DNA of 64,000 bases from Lytechinus variegatus (taxonomy: Eukaryota; Echinodermata; Echinoidea; Temnopleuroida; Toxopneustidae), in contig NC_054746.1 in NCBI RefSeq assembly GCF_018143015.1, positions 33,388,830 to 33,452,829 on the forward strand. The letters are read 5' to 3'. Shown here piece after piece: positions 24,801 through 35,172 of the stretch. The translations under genes and the position numbers were made by a program. The notes below the pieces were generated by a model. That model did no database searches. It was given only the letters and a program-made list of their open reading frames with translations, and was not told the DNA's origin. Position 1 is the stretch's first letter; the number at the start of each line of letters is the position of its first letter.

Positions 24801-25724
24801 GGTTTGGTGTTTTTTGTTTTGTTCCTCTCTAAATAACTTCAACATGGCATGTTGCCATTTTCTCAATAGCTTCAAATTCAAAAGAGCTGCTATTGAACAG
24901 ATATAAAATCAAATAAACACCATATTTTCATAAATGATATGAGCAGAGTAGGCCTAGATAAGAAAAAAATTGGACAGGGTCATGCAAAACCAAGTTGCAT
25001 TTTCATGCACTTATAACTAAGATACAAGACTTAACCGACCATTTGAGTTCATCACATATGAACTTAAGTGTGTCTTTGTGGCACCGTCTTCGAAGAGAAG
25101 ACAAAGATTGAATACATCCACATCATCCAATAAAGCAGAGGCCTTGACAGTTTAGATGTAGGTGTGCCTGTGGTGAATTCTCCAAGCAATTGACCTGCAT
25201 AGGACAGAAGAAAAGAGACAACTGAAAGCAAGATTAGTGAGTGTTCTTCAACAAGATTGTATACAAGACATTACTAAAATAGAGAAGCCATATGCAACGT
25301 ATAACAAAACTCACAAGTTGCAATTGACTTCTCTTTACAAAACAGGACAAAAATGAATTACCGGTAACCTAGGATTATCTAATAATCAAAATTATCACAT
25401 GTCAATACTACGATATTGAGTTTTTCTTGTATTTCATTTCGAGTCAAATGTTTGAAAATATGGAGCTCAAGTCTGTGAACTAAAACAATCAATGAGTTAT
25501 GGCTTATAGAAAGAATTCAATTGTACTTTCACTGTCATTAATCAAAGGTAAGAAACAACCGACCATATGCTTTCCAAAATCATAAAATGACACCGTTCCT
25601 TAGTCACTCAACATGCTGCTCTGCGATGGAATACATGTAGTTCATGATCATCTGATTACTCCCAGGGCCAGTGATGAACAGCTTCTTTGAGATCTCATCT
25701 CATTCCTGCTTCTTTGAGAATGGC
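21806..25724 (-). other. Downstream flank of CREBZF; no coding exon seen
   Basis: AT-rich on the 3' side of CREBZF. Several minus-strand AATAAA hexamers (for example about 24446 and 22475) and an intron-like CAG|GTCAAT at about 25195 suggest that a long or spliced 3' UTR is possible. No domain-like frame was found. The plus-strand 150-codon frame at 21692-22144 is shifted by a homopolymer change in copy 2. Confidence 0.45.
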
Positions 25725-26858
25725 TCAACATCTGCTTCCAGCCAAGTTTGCTTTTGCACTACACTTTGAACAGAACTCGAGTGAGACATTCTCACCTAAA
25801 ACATGAAGACAAACTCCTCCTACTGCATCACAGTTTGAAAGATTCACATTAGCATCAGTTTTGCCATCATCTTTTTTCCCTTTACTTCCAGACCTGGCAA
25901 CTTTTGGAGACTGGAACTCATCATCATTCTGCTCAAGACAATAGTCATGATCAAACTGCCTTTTTCTTTTCTGATTCACACGTGAAATACCTTTGGCAAC
26001 TCTGCTTGGGTTGGACTGTAACGGCATTGAAGTATGAAACTCAAGTCCTGTTGCTTTGATATTTTTCAGAAGACTGGACAGCGTGCTTTGGTTTGCAAGA
26101 ACATTTTTCACATATTGAAGTTCTCGGCTTAGAATATCAACTCTCTTTCGAAGGCGGACATTCTGCTTTTTAAGCGCATCATTTTCAGTATCGAGAAGTC
26201 CAACCTTTTCTTCAAGTTCCACCATGAGCTGCTTCTTCCTCTCACGATTTAACTTTGCCATAACAGCATTCCTGTTTGGGCCTTGGACGCTTTTGCATGA
26301 ACCTTTCTCATCAACAACGGTGAAGCATGTTGTTGAAGAAGCTGGCATTTGTTTTGGCCCGTTTCTTCGGGCCTTTGACGTGGACTTTCTTGTGTATTTA
26401 CGCGTCGTCACCACAGCTGATGGCGGCGGGGAGTCTGGATGATGAATGGTCGAGCCCTGATCCCGAGAACGATCAGGAAATCTTTCAGAGTCATTGGAAT
26501 TGGAAGATTGGCGTCTCAGCTGCTTCGTCTTACTTTGAGTTTGACTGACTGGAGCGATGAGGTATCTCAGCAATTGATCAGCATCTTCATGTTCCTCCAC
26601 CTCCCCCTCTGAAACATCATCACACTCGTATACTGAACCCCTCTCTGAATAACTATCTTGTGAATGAATGGAAACGTTGTCGTTCAGCATAACTGAGTGA
26701 TTTTCTACAACGTCATCAGGTTGTTGCAACGACGATGCAGCATGATCAGCCAACGATTCTATGTCCACCATTTCGTCTGGTTCCACGCCGGTCAGTTCAG
26801 GAAACAGATCCTGAAATTCGCTCCCGTCGTACGGCGGAGATAAAGCACTCTCGACCAT
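25725..26858 (-). CDS. CREBZF: CREBZF/Zhangfei-type bZIP transcription cofactor
   Basis: Encodes 377 residues when started at the ATG at 26858. What is seen: an acidic N-terminal half; a bZIP basic region at about residues 193-211 with the N-x3-A-x3-R pattern (N197, A201, R205); then a zipper with leucines at 215, 222, 229, 236 and 243 and Val250 in the next heptad slot; then KNVLANQSTLSSLL, which matches the VLANETGLARLL stretch of vertebrate CREBZF. A DHDY at 303-306 fits the HCF-1-binding motif known in this family. GGVCLHV and SLEFCSKC at 348-366 match the vertebrate C terminus. Known for the family: a nuclear bZIP cofactor binding HCF-1 and ATF4/CREB3-type partners, poor at DNA binding alone. 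Start choice: the frame stays open to 26924, but a good acceptor (TTTCCAG) sits directly before this ATG and the upstream residues are not family-like. The coding part is one exon. A second copy should lie just past the right edge of the window. Confidence 0.93.
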   Translation of the reverse strand: MVESALSPPYDGSEFQDLFPELTGVEPDEMVDIESLADHAASSLQQPDDVVENHSVMLNDNVSIHSQDSYSERGSVYECDDVSEGEVEEHEDADQLLRYLIAPVSQTQSKTKQLRRQSSNSNDSERFPDRSRDQGSTIHHPDSPPPSAVVTTRKYTRKSTSKARRNGPKQMPASSTTCFTVVDEKGSCKSVQGPNRNAVMAKLNRERKKQLMVELEEKVGLLDTENDALKKQNVRLRKRVDILSRELQYVKNVLANQSTLSSLLKNIKATGLEFHTSMPLQSNPSRVAKGISRVNQKRKRQFDHDYCLEQNDDEFQSPKVARSGSKGKKDDGKTDANVNLSNCDAVGGVCLHVLGENVSLEFCSKCSAKANLAGSRC

Positions 26859-26969
26859 CTGGAAAGTAGAATCAGGAAAATACATTCTTAAAATATTCAC
26901 AAGATAGACAACAATAAAATTCAATGGAGTTACCCGATAATATTGTTCGATAAATCGTTCAGATAATAC
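26859..26969 (-). other. Putative 111-bp intron in the CREBZF 5' UTR
   Basis: On the minus strand CTATCCAG is followed by GTATTATC at 26969, and a pyrimidine-rich stretch ending TTTCCAG stops exactly before the CREBZF ATG. This gives a short GT-AG intron behind a non-coding leader exon. It is inferred from splice consensus only. Without splicing, translation could begin up to 22 residues earlier, at 26924. Confidence 0.45.
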
Positions 26970-26970
26970 C

Positions 26971-27454
26971 TGGATAGATAGAGAAGATGACAGCAGGTTA
27001 GCAAGCAGGCAGAATTGTGTTGAAATGCTATGGCGATTATGCGTGTACGTATCACGTACACTCGTGAATTCAATGTAGACAACTAGTTATGCCGGCCGGA
27101 TGCAAAACGTTTGCCAATCGTTGAGCATCACGTGATAATAAACTTAGTCTGAATTTGTGTCTGCAGTCTTTTTCTCAAATAAATAATTGGAAATAGCTTG
27201 GTTTATGTTGCAAATTTCTATAGCAATTTGTACAATCATCTTCTTAAAAATGTCTGATCATATAAAAATATTGAAACACCGAATCCAGTATATCCATCAG
27301 TGGCAGTAAAATCTTCAGTTCATGTAACATTATTCTACACGTCTTCGACATAGGGAAACGTCTTCCCACTAAGTTTAGTGACGTCACCACGTTATCTCTA
27401 TGCGTCACCGTGACAAAACTAGGCGGGCTCAAAGAGATGACTGTATGCGCGGGA
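26971..27454 (-). promoter_or_regulatory. Upstream region of CREBZF
   Basis: Contains the presumed leader exon (ending at 26970) and CpG-bearing sequence up to the 76-bp inverted repeat. No TATA box is evident. The promoter role is inferred from position. Confidence 0.35.
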
Positions 27455-29055
27455 CGCGCGTTTCCGTTTTACACCCTGGCGAAGGCATTTTCCGGAAAAG
27501 TAGCCAAAAAGCGACTAGTGAAGAGTCTACGTCTACGTTTGTTTACATTATCAGCTGGGCGCGCGATCCAAAGTCCGCACCGAAGTTATCCGCAGAACAT
27601 AGCAGCTGAGCTTATACTTTCCAGGTTCAATACGAATGTTTGCCTTGATCATTTGCCTTGCCGATTTGCTGATGTCTGTCTTTCTCTCTATCTGTCTATA
27701 TATCTATCTCTCAAATTCTATCTCTATCTATCTATGCAGTATCTATCTATCTAATAACCTTCTCTGTCTCTCTCATTCTTTATCTAACATCTATCTATCT
27801 CAAATTCTATATCTCTCTCTCTATCTATCTATCCATCTGTCTGTCTTTCTCTATTTCTCTCTCTCTACCTATACCTATGTAACTACAGTATCTATCTGTT
27901 AATTTGTCGCTCTTCTCTCTCATTCTTGATCTATCTGACATCTATCTATCTCTCTATCCATCTATCTATCTATCCATCTGTCTGTCTTTCTCTATTTCTC
28001 TCTATCTAATGTATTTATCTATTTTTTAACTAGAGTATCTATCTATCTGTTAATAATCTTCTCTGTCTCTCTCATTCTTTAATTATCTATTTAATATTTC
28101 TCTCTCTCTGGCTCTCTCTATCTATCTATCCATCTGTCTGTCTTTCTCTTTTTCTCTCTATTTTTTTAAATTATCTATCTGATAATTTGTTAATATTCTT
28201 TGTCTCTAGCTCTCCCTCTTTATCTATCTAACATCTATCTATCTCTATCTATCCATCTGTCTGTCTTTCTCTATTTCTCTCTATCTATCTATCTATGTAT
28301 CTATCTATCTGTTAATTTGTCTATCTTCTCTGTCTCATCTTTCTATATATCTATCTGTCTCTCAAATTCTCTCCCTCTCTCCTTCTCTAGCATCTGTCTG
28401 TCTTTTTTCTCTCTTTCTCTTTGTCCGTCCATATTTCTATCTACAACATCTCTCCCTCTATCTATCTATCTATCTATCTATCTATCCTTCTCTCTCTCTC
28501 CCCCCGGCCCTCTCCCTCTATATATCGACCTCTCTGTCTCTCCCCTTCTCTCTATTTATCTATCTATCCATCCATCTCTCCCTCTTTCTCTCTCTTTCTA
28601 TCTATCTATCCACCTCTCTCTCTCTCTATTTCTATCTATCTATCTGTCTATCTTGTCTCTATCTATTTATCAGTATTCTATCTATCTTTCGGCAGCTTCT
28701 ATAAGTGTATCAATCCATCAAACTTCAATTTGTCTTTCCATTATAAGTATCTGTTTATTTTGATTTTGTCTGTCATTCTATTCATTTAGTTAATAATTTA
28801 TTTTTAGAAAAAAAAAAACTATCATAAACAACGCGACTGCAAAAGCATGTTCGGATTTCACTCCTGACTGCCGCTCTCATGAAGTGCCGAGGAACTCTGT
28901 GCTCTGATCAGGAACTGTGCAAATTGCATGCGGTGGTGGACTCGCCTGTGTCGCACGCTGCATGCAACCAGCGACGTGTGTAGACTCTTCACTAGTCGCT
29001 TTTTGGCTACTTTTCCGGAAAATGCCTTCGCCAGGGTGTAAAACGGAAACGCGCG
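27455..29055. repeat. TCTA microsatellite block between 76-bp inverted repeats
   Basis: 27455-27530 and 28980-29055 are inverted copies of the same 76 bp (CGCGCGTTTCCGTTTTACAC ... GAGTCTAC), flanking about 1.45 kb. Most of the interior (about 27670-28720) is TCTA/TCTC/TCTG repeat. It could be a foldback element whose interior is almost all microsatellite. No target duplication was seen, so the outer limits are uncertain. Confidence 0.7.
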
Positions 29056-29059
29056 CGCG

Positions 29060-29130
29060 GGCCGGCTGGCTATATCGGTGGAATCTATAGGCAAAAAGCC
29101 CGTTCTGGTTCCGGGTTCGATCCCTCCCCT
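29060..29130 (+). other. tRNA-like (SINE head) fragment
   Basis: TGGCTATATCGG resembles a pol III A box, and 40-50 bp later GGGTTCGATCCC is a good B box. The ends do not pair as an acceptor stem, so it is not a tRNA gene. It is probably a fragment of a tRNA-derived SINE, abutting the 76-bp inverted repeat. Confidence 0.35.
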
Positions 29131-29329
29131 CCCCATTCAAATCTTCAAAATCGAGAAAAATATGGAATTAGAAGGGAAGGGGAAAGAAGGAAGAAGGATT
29201 TAAGCCTACTATAACAGTTCCGTCATTATGTTGTCAGTTTTTTTTTTCGTTGAGAAGACAAATGAATAAAATAAGGTGAGGTGAACACTTTCAAAAAAAC
29301 CCGGGCAAAAAAAGAAAAATCATGTCAAT

Positions 29330-29840
29330 ATTTTCGCTCGCGCTTCGTGCTCGTATTGTTCATTGAGATTCAGTTGCTCAATATATATAGACTGATATGG
29401 AGCTTAAAGTATCAAGTTTTGAAGTCATTAAGAGTATGCATATCTCACCATATTCATCTAATGCGACTCACGCTTGCTGATTTTATTAGAATTACATCCG
29501 AACACATGAAACACTTTTTGTAGTCTTTGCAATCATGATTATCATACGCATCTCACCAATCAAATATTGCGAGCGCGAATTAAGCGCGAGCTGAAAATTT
29601 AGGTAATTCACACCTGAAGTGGGGCATTCTAAGTTTTCTGTGTAGGAATTAACTAGGACCAGATTTATTTCATTAACCAAATGATGCGAGCGCGAGCTGA
29701 AAATTTTTGATATTCAGATCAGAAGAATTAAGGGACATTTTAAGGACTGATTTTAGGAATTCATGAAGAGCAGACATATCTCACCAATCCACTAATGCGA
29801 ACGTAATCACGGAAGGAAATGTTTATATATATACGAAGAC
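29330..29840. repeat. Diverged GCGAGC-array repeat
   Basis: Units with CGCTCGCGCTTCGTGCTCG (about 29336), GCGAGCGCGAATTAAGCGCG (about 29570) and GCGAGCGCGAGCTG (about 29685), spaced about 115-235 bp, and present in both orientations. No ends are recognisable. Confidence 0.5.
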
Positions 29841-30689
29841 CTTAACATGGGGTAATCACTTTTTGAGTCATGTAAAAGAAGTATATGTCACTTATGATAA
29901 CTCAAGTGCTATGAGGAAATATATTTGGTTTATATTGATTTAAAAACGTGATGTCTTGAATCCATGACACGTACATGCTCCGGCGACGATACGGCTCCGG
30001 TGACAAATGCTCCCCAAAATGCGACATTTGCTCCGCGACATTTGCTCCTCGACATTTGCTCCTCGACATTTGCTTTGCCGATATTTGCTCCGCCGACTAT
30101 GGCTCCGCCGAAATTTGCTCCGCCGACTGTTGCTCCGCCGAAATTTGCTCCGCCGACAGTTGCTCCGCCGACTATTGCTCCGCCGAAATTTGCTCCGCCG
30201 ACTGTTGCTAGCTCCGCCGACAGTTGCTCCACCGACAGTTACTCCGCCGACAGTTGCTCCACCGACAGTTGCTCCACATTTAGCGACAAATGCTCCGGCG
30301 ACAAATGCTACCCGAACGACACATGCTCCGGCGACAATTGCTCCACCAGTATTTGCTCCGCATGTAGGGACATGTTGCTCCACCGACATTTGCTCCGCAT
30401 GTAGGGACAAATGCTCCGCCAATAGTTGCTCCGTCCACAATTGCTCCATCGAGTTTGGTTTCTCGGCATGCGATAGTTGCTTTAAAAAATAAATATAAGA
30501 CCTAAATAAAATACCTGCGACAAATGCTCCTCGAATAACAATTGCTCTGCTCACGATTGCTCTACTTACAGTTAGGCCTAAAAGAAAACAAGACACTTGC
30601 TCTGACGAAAATATTTGTTATATCCTTTTGCGTTACATACTTTTTGTATTGTTTTGTTTTACCATTCAAGTTGTTGTGCCACTTTATAT

Positions 30690-32400
30690 CATAGGCGAAT
30701 CCAAGGGGCGAGGGGCCCGGGTCCCCCCTTATTGGCGGAGCAAAAAAAAGGGGGGGGGGAAACAGGGAAAAGAAAGAAAAAAAGAAGAGGAAGACAAGTG
30801 AAAGACTTGGAAAATAAAAAGAATCTCTCATATTTCACTATATAAAATTTTCGCTCGCACTTCGTGCTCGCATTGCCTGTTAGTTGATTTACATATCTTG
30901 TTTAATATGGAGCTTAAATATCAAGTTTGGAAGTCAATATGCAAAAGATATTTCGCCGCGGAAATCGAACTTTCATTATTTTGTTTGATTTACAAATTGA
31001 TTGTTTTAAAGTGATTTTTAAAATGTTAGTTTTACGATCTGAACAATATTTTCTGCTCGTGCTACACGCTTGCAAATGTTAACTTATCAGTTACCTTTAT
31101 TATTTTCGTGTATTCCATAAAGTTTTCAAAATATCCCTTTGCAGATCTGATTGTCAAAACGTATCAGATAGCGCTGCATGCTCGCATTTTGATTGGCAAG
31201 TAATGTATGTCTCAATATTGATTATACATCAAACTTCTTAAAATCCACATTTCGTGACAGTCTATCAAAAGTTGCGGCTCGCGATTTGCGCTTGCATTAA
31301 TTGTTAAAAATGTATTTACTCATGCATCTCATCCATAATTACCAAAGTTCTTAAAATGTCCAGTTTTCAGGCCATAATTTCGTGCCCTACTTAGGCATAT
31401 TAGCTTAATAAATAAGATAAATAATTTCATAATTAAATTGTCCCTTTGTTTCATCTCGCACTTAGCAAGAGGAATAGGAAGATCATGTGATGACTTGTCC
31501 TAATGACGTCCCGGTCTCTTGTTAAAAACCCAAAGTAAAAATAATGAAAAATATTAGATGTTTTTTTAAGTACGATCCATATCCACCTCACAATTTTCCT
31601 ACAAATTGCTTGAAATATAGAGCTGAAATACACCCTTTTTTATTGATTTTCATGATAAAAGATATATTTAGAATGCCTAGTTTCTAGGTCTAAATATGAA
31701 ACACACGCGAGCATGTTTCATCAGATACGCAACTTGTTCTCTATTTAAATCATTATCCAGTTTCAGATTAAAATATCAACAATTTTCTGCTCGTGCTCTG
31801 TTCTTGCATTATTAATATAGGAAGATCCCCTATTACTCATCCTATTCATGATTTACAAAACATGAATAGAGTGTCCCGTTTTTAGGACTAAATTTCGAAT
31901 TTTGTCGCATCAATCGTTTAGTTATATAGCTATCCTGTTCACGATTAAAGAAATTTATTTAATTTTTTCATTCTTTATGTAGAAAGGTAAAAATGTTTAG
32001 CTCGCGCTTCGCGCTCGCATTATTTGATTGCTGAAATATGTAGAGTCTTCATGGCTAACTGCAAGCAGTCCTTAACAGGTACCTTTTCGATCAGTTCAAA
32101 ACGTATATAAAAAATTTTGCTTGCGCTTTGCGCTCGCATTATTAGTGTTAGGAAGATCCCCAATTACTCATCCTTTACATAATTTACAAAACGTGAATAG
32201 AGTATTTAGGTCTTAATCTCGAAATTTTCCGCTCGCGCTTCGCGCTCGCATCAATTGTTGAGTTGTATAATTTTAGGACAAAACAATAAAAAAGAAATTG
32301 TTCGCGCTCGCGATTGCATTATTCAAATAAGGATTATGATATCATATATTTATGTTGATTTATAAGAATAAAGCTAAGAAATGACTATTAGGACTACCCC
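30690..32400 (-). repeat. GCGAGC-array repeat inside the minisatellite element
   Basis: Begins with a G/C-rich stretch (GGGGCGAGGGGCCCGGGTCC, about 30706) and ends in GGACTACCCCTTCAAAG. Between are units of roughly 110-250 bp carrying GCTCGCGCTTCGCGCTCGC or weaker forms (30850, 32000-32018, 32115, 32231-32249). The same inner edge occurs at 36990 and, inverted, at 14265. It is probably the inner part of a hAT-like MITE with degraded ends. Confidence 0.55.
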
Positions 32401-32514
32401 TTCAAAGAAATGTTAAACAATGATAATTCCACATGTTCAGGGAGAAATAAGACTTTTTTCACAGGAAAATGAGGAGAAAATATGAATATTGTATATTTTT
32501 TATAATAAAATACA

Positions 32515-32728
32515 AAAGAAATGGTGAGTGAGTGATGTCATCATTTCTGTCATTTGAATACCGACCAGTATGTGCACATAACTATTTTGTGAAATTAAGC
32601 GAAACTTAAAAATATCATAGCTTTCTTATTTTACATCCGATTTCGATGAAATTTTCAGTGTTACGCTTGTTTGATTTTTCTCTTTTTATTCAAATCAACT
32701 TTTTCTTGGGGTGGACATGTCCTTCAAG
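32515..32728 (-). repeat. Single arm of the AAGTCCACCCC foldback family
   Basis: Reverse-strand arm ending TTTTTCTTGGGGTGGACATG then TCCTTCAA at 32728. It contains the inverse of CATCGAAATCGGATGTAA and AGTTTCGCTT. Only one arm is present. Confidence 0.6.
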
Positions 32729-33337
32729 AGGAGAGTTGTTTTCACACTGCACGTAATTGAAGGGAAAAAATGATGACCAAAATGGAATGCAGAGAGAGAA
32801 AAAAAAAATTAAACAGTAGGAGAGAGAGACGGGGGAGAAGGTGCTTTTCAAGGAAAGAAAGGGAGAAATAATCGAGATAAAAGCGCTGATGGGAAATTTA
32901 ATTTGAGCCAAACTATTTCTTTCCGCTGAACAATTCAATTAGGAATGTTAAAAATATATATACTAATGATAATGACCATTCAGCTTTGGAGAAGAAGCGT
33001 TGTTAGTTTAAAAAAAAAAACAATAATTTTTCGGTGGATGGCATTTTCGGCGGAGCTATTATCAGCGGAGCATTTGTTCGTACATGCAGAGCAAATTTGA
33101 GCGGAGCAAATATTGGCGGAGCAATTGTCGCCGGAGCATGTGTCGTCCGGGTAGCATTTGTCGCCGGAGTATTTGTCGCTTAATGTGGAGCAATTGTCTG
33201 TGGAGCAACTGTCGGCGGAGTAACTGTCGGCGGAGCAAATGTCGGCGGAGCAAATGTCGAGGAGCAAATGTCGCGGAGCAAATGTCGCATTTTGGGGAGC
33301 ATTTGTCACCGGAGCAATCGTCGCCGGAGCATGTGTC

Positions 33338-34165
33338 GGGTTACCGATGTTTTAGTACAACATGATTATATATCTTGTTAAACAGACAATGCGAGCACCT
33401 GGAACAATGAAGACGTAGGCCCTGGGCAAATTATGTTTCATAAAGTTATGATAAAAATATTTCTTATGTAATTTAACATAAATAATAACATTATTATTTT
33501 CTTCTTTCCCACTACGTTTCTCTTTCTTTCTCCCTCATTTCTCCTTTTCCCCGTTTTTTTTTTTTTTGGGGGGGGGGCAGCCGATGGGGGGGGGGGCATG
33601 TGCCCCCCATGCCCCCCCCGGTAGTTACGCCACTGTATGTCCATAATTATGGCAAATACCCCTCCGATATTGTTATCTTTTTTACCCCATGATGGTTTGA
33701 TGGTTTTATTAGAGATTACTTCAAAATGTTTGGAAATTCCATCTTAATCCCTCCCCCAAAACCCCAACATTGATGAATTGGAAGAAACGGGGGTTTCTCT
33801 TCAATGTTATAATAAGGACAGAAGTATTTCGTTTGCAAATGGTGAACTGGCTCTTTATTTGCATTTTATGATCCAATAATATTGTTTTATTTGTTAAGCG
33901 GTATGTTAGGAAGAATTTTCACCAACAAAGCAATTATCTCTTGTGATTTTTTTTTTCATTTATTCCGTAAAAAGTGGGGGGATGTTTGTACAGGCCACCC
34001 CCCCCCCTTCTCGAAAAGTGGGGGGATATATCGGATATCCCCCATCCCCCCGGGATTTACGCCAGTGGAAAACAGTCCTCAACAGGTCTCTTTTTGATCA
34101 GGCCAGAATGTTTTTTTTTAATCTCTGCTTGCGTTTTGCGTTCGCACCGCGTTCGCAGTTAATTA
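33338..34165. repeat. Mixed MITE ends
   Basis: Contains a terminus read on the minus strand as CAGTGGCGTAACTACCGG (from about 33636) with long G/C runs (33553-33620), another as CACTGGCGTAAATCCCGG (about 34070) with C runs, and a GCGTTCGCACCGCGTTCGC core near 34139. Confidence 0.55.
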
Positions 34166-35023
34166 GGGGAAGGTGGGGTAAGTTGTGACACACTTTTTGC
34201 ATTTTGCATGTTAGAATTGATATGAATAATAATAATGCAGAAATAAGTACCTTGCCTTTAAATTTGATTCTTGGGAAATATTTTTCACCTATATATAACT
34301 TTCTACCCCCACACAAATATTCATTGTGACCTTTGAAAAAAACGATGTCAAATGGCTCAACTTGCCCCATATGTGGGGTAAGTTGTGCCTCCTTCTGGGG
34401 GTAATTTGAGCCACAAAAACTATGTACAAAATGTATGCGGGAAGAACCAGTATGCCAATTTTTATTTTAAGTCTTTTCACTTGCTAATTCTCTTTAAATA
34501 CTAACATCCTCTAAAAGCAAAAGAATTGTCACATGGTTTTGCTCCTTTCTGCCTGCATATCAATGGCTTTTTAAAGATTTTTTTTTTATTATACATTACC
34601 ATATGAATTACCATGGCTCAACTTGCCCCATGTTGGCTGGCTCAACTTACCCCAGTCCTAACTTCATGCAATATTTTTACATCCACACATTTCTTATGCA
34701 TCCATCATGTAAAAGACTATGACAAGAATGAGGATCCATACCTGGACTAACAATATTGTTCTTATTTCTTTATTATATTTAAAGACGTGTGTGGGTAAAA
34801 AGCACTTATCTATTTCACACCCTTTTTACTTTTTTGGCTGAAATTTGTATTTTCCCCTCTAAATAAGTACTTTTTGTTTCAAAGATGAAAACAATGTGGT
34901 GGGGTTAGGGGTTATGTAATGGGTCATCAATACATAACACCACCATAATGTCTGACTCATTCATTATTGGCCTGGGGCTGGTGGCTCAACTTGCCCCTAT
35001 GCTCAACTTACCCCGCCTTCCCC
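34166..35023 (+). mobile_element. 858-bp TA-flanked TIR element with GGGGTAAGTTG words
   Basis: The ends are inverted repeats of about 21 bp (left GGGGAAGGTGGGGTAAGTTG, right with one mismatch), and TA flanks each side (34164-34165, 35024-35025). GGCTCAACTTGCCCCA, its ACTTACCCCA variant, or the inverse recurs at 34175, 34354, 34375, 34398, 34615, 34638, 34983 and 35001. A TA duplication fits mariner-like or ISL2EU-like elements. It is inserted in an older GCGAGC-type array, whose halves lie at 34130 and 35026. No gene inside. Confidence 0.75.
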
Positions 35024-35172
35024 TACGCATCGTGTTCACAAATAAACACAACCAAAGGATCATTAAACCTTGCCCAGAATTGTAAATTTTTAGGACAAAA
35101 TGCACGAAAGTTTTAAAAAATAGCTCGCTCTTTGCACTCGCACTTTTTATATAGGGCTTATAATTTTGAGAC

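Larger units (their letters stand above)
7690..25647. repeat. Large duplicated segment, copy 1 (about 17.96 kb)
   Basis: Colinear with 46062-64000 in the same orientation. The first matching base lies inside the 3.7 kb transposon, and the match continues to the window end, 78 bp short of the CREBZF stop. It contains the small Cys-rich gene, the purine tract, the GCGAGC-array MITE and the DR1-bearing repeat. Differences are single bases, homopolymer changes and small indels such as a 7-bp loss in one DR1 site. Confidence 0.97.
29966..33337. mobile_element. 3.4 kb element with long inverted arrays of a 15-bp minisatellite
   Basis: The left arm (29966-about 30560) is built of a degenerate 15-mer, TTGCTCCGCCGACAG and variants. 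The right arm (about 33040-33337) is the same array inverted. The outer ends match closely in inverse: GACAC, ATGCTCCGGCGACGAT, CTCCGGTGACAAATGCTCCC and AAAATGCGACATTTGCTCC. That is over 90 bp of terminal inverted repeat before the arrays diverge in length. The interior (about 30690-32400) is a separate GCGAGC-array repeat. There is no convincing gene; frames rich in Ala-Pro-Pro or Ser-Ala-Asp-Ser come from the 15-mer. No clear target duplication was seen. Confidence 0.75.

Noticed and set aside
26224-26548. Two plus-strand frames opposite CREBZF
   Set aside because: Antisense shadows of the CREBZF coding exon.
27410-28789. Long Ser/Leu/Tyr-rich frames (up to 187 codons)
   Set aside because: Translation of the TCTA/TCTC microsatellite.
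29060-29130. tRNA gene
   Set aside because: A and B boxes are present, but no acceptor-stem pairing is visible; more likely a SINE fragment.
29940-30596. Frames rich in APPTVAPPKF or GGATVGGANF
   Set aside because: Produced by the 15-bp minisatellite, whose length is a multiple of three, so all frames stay open.
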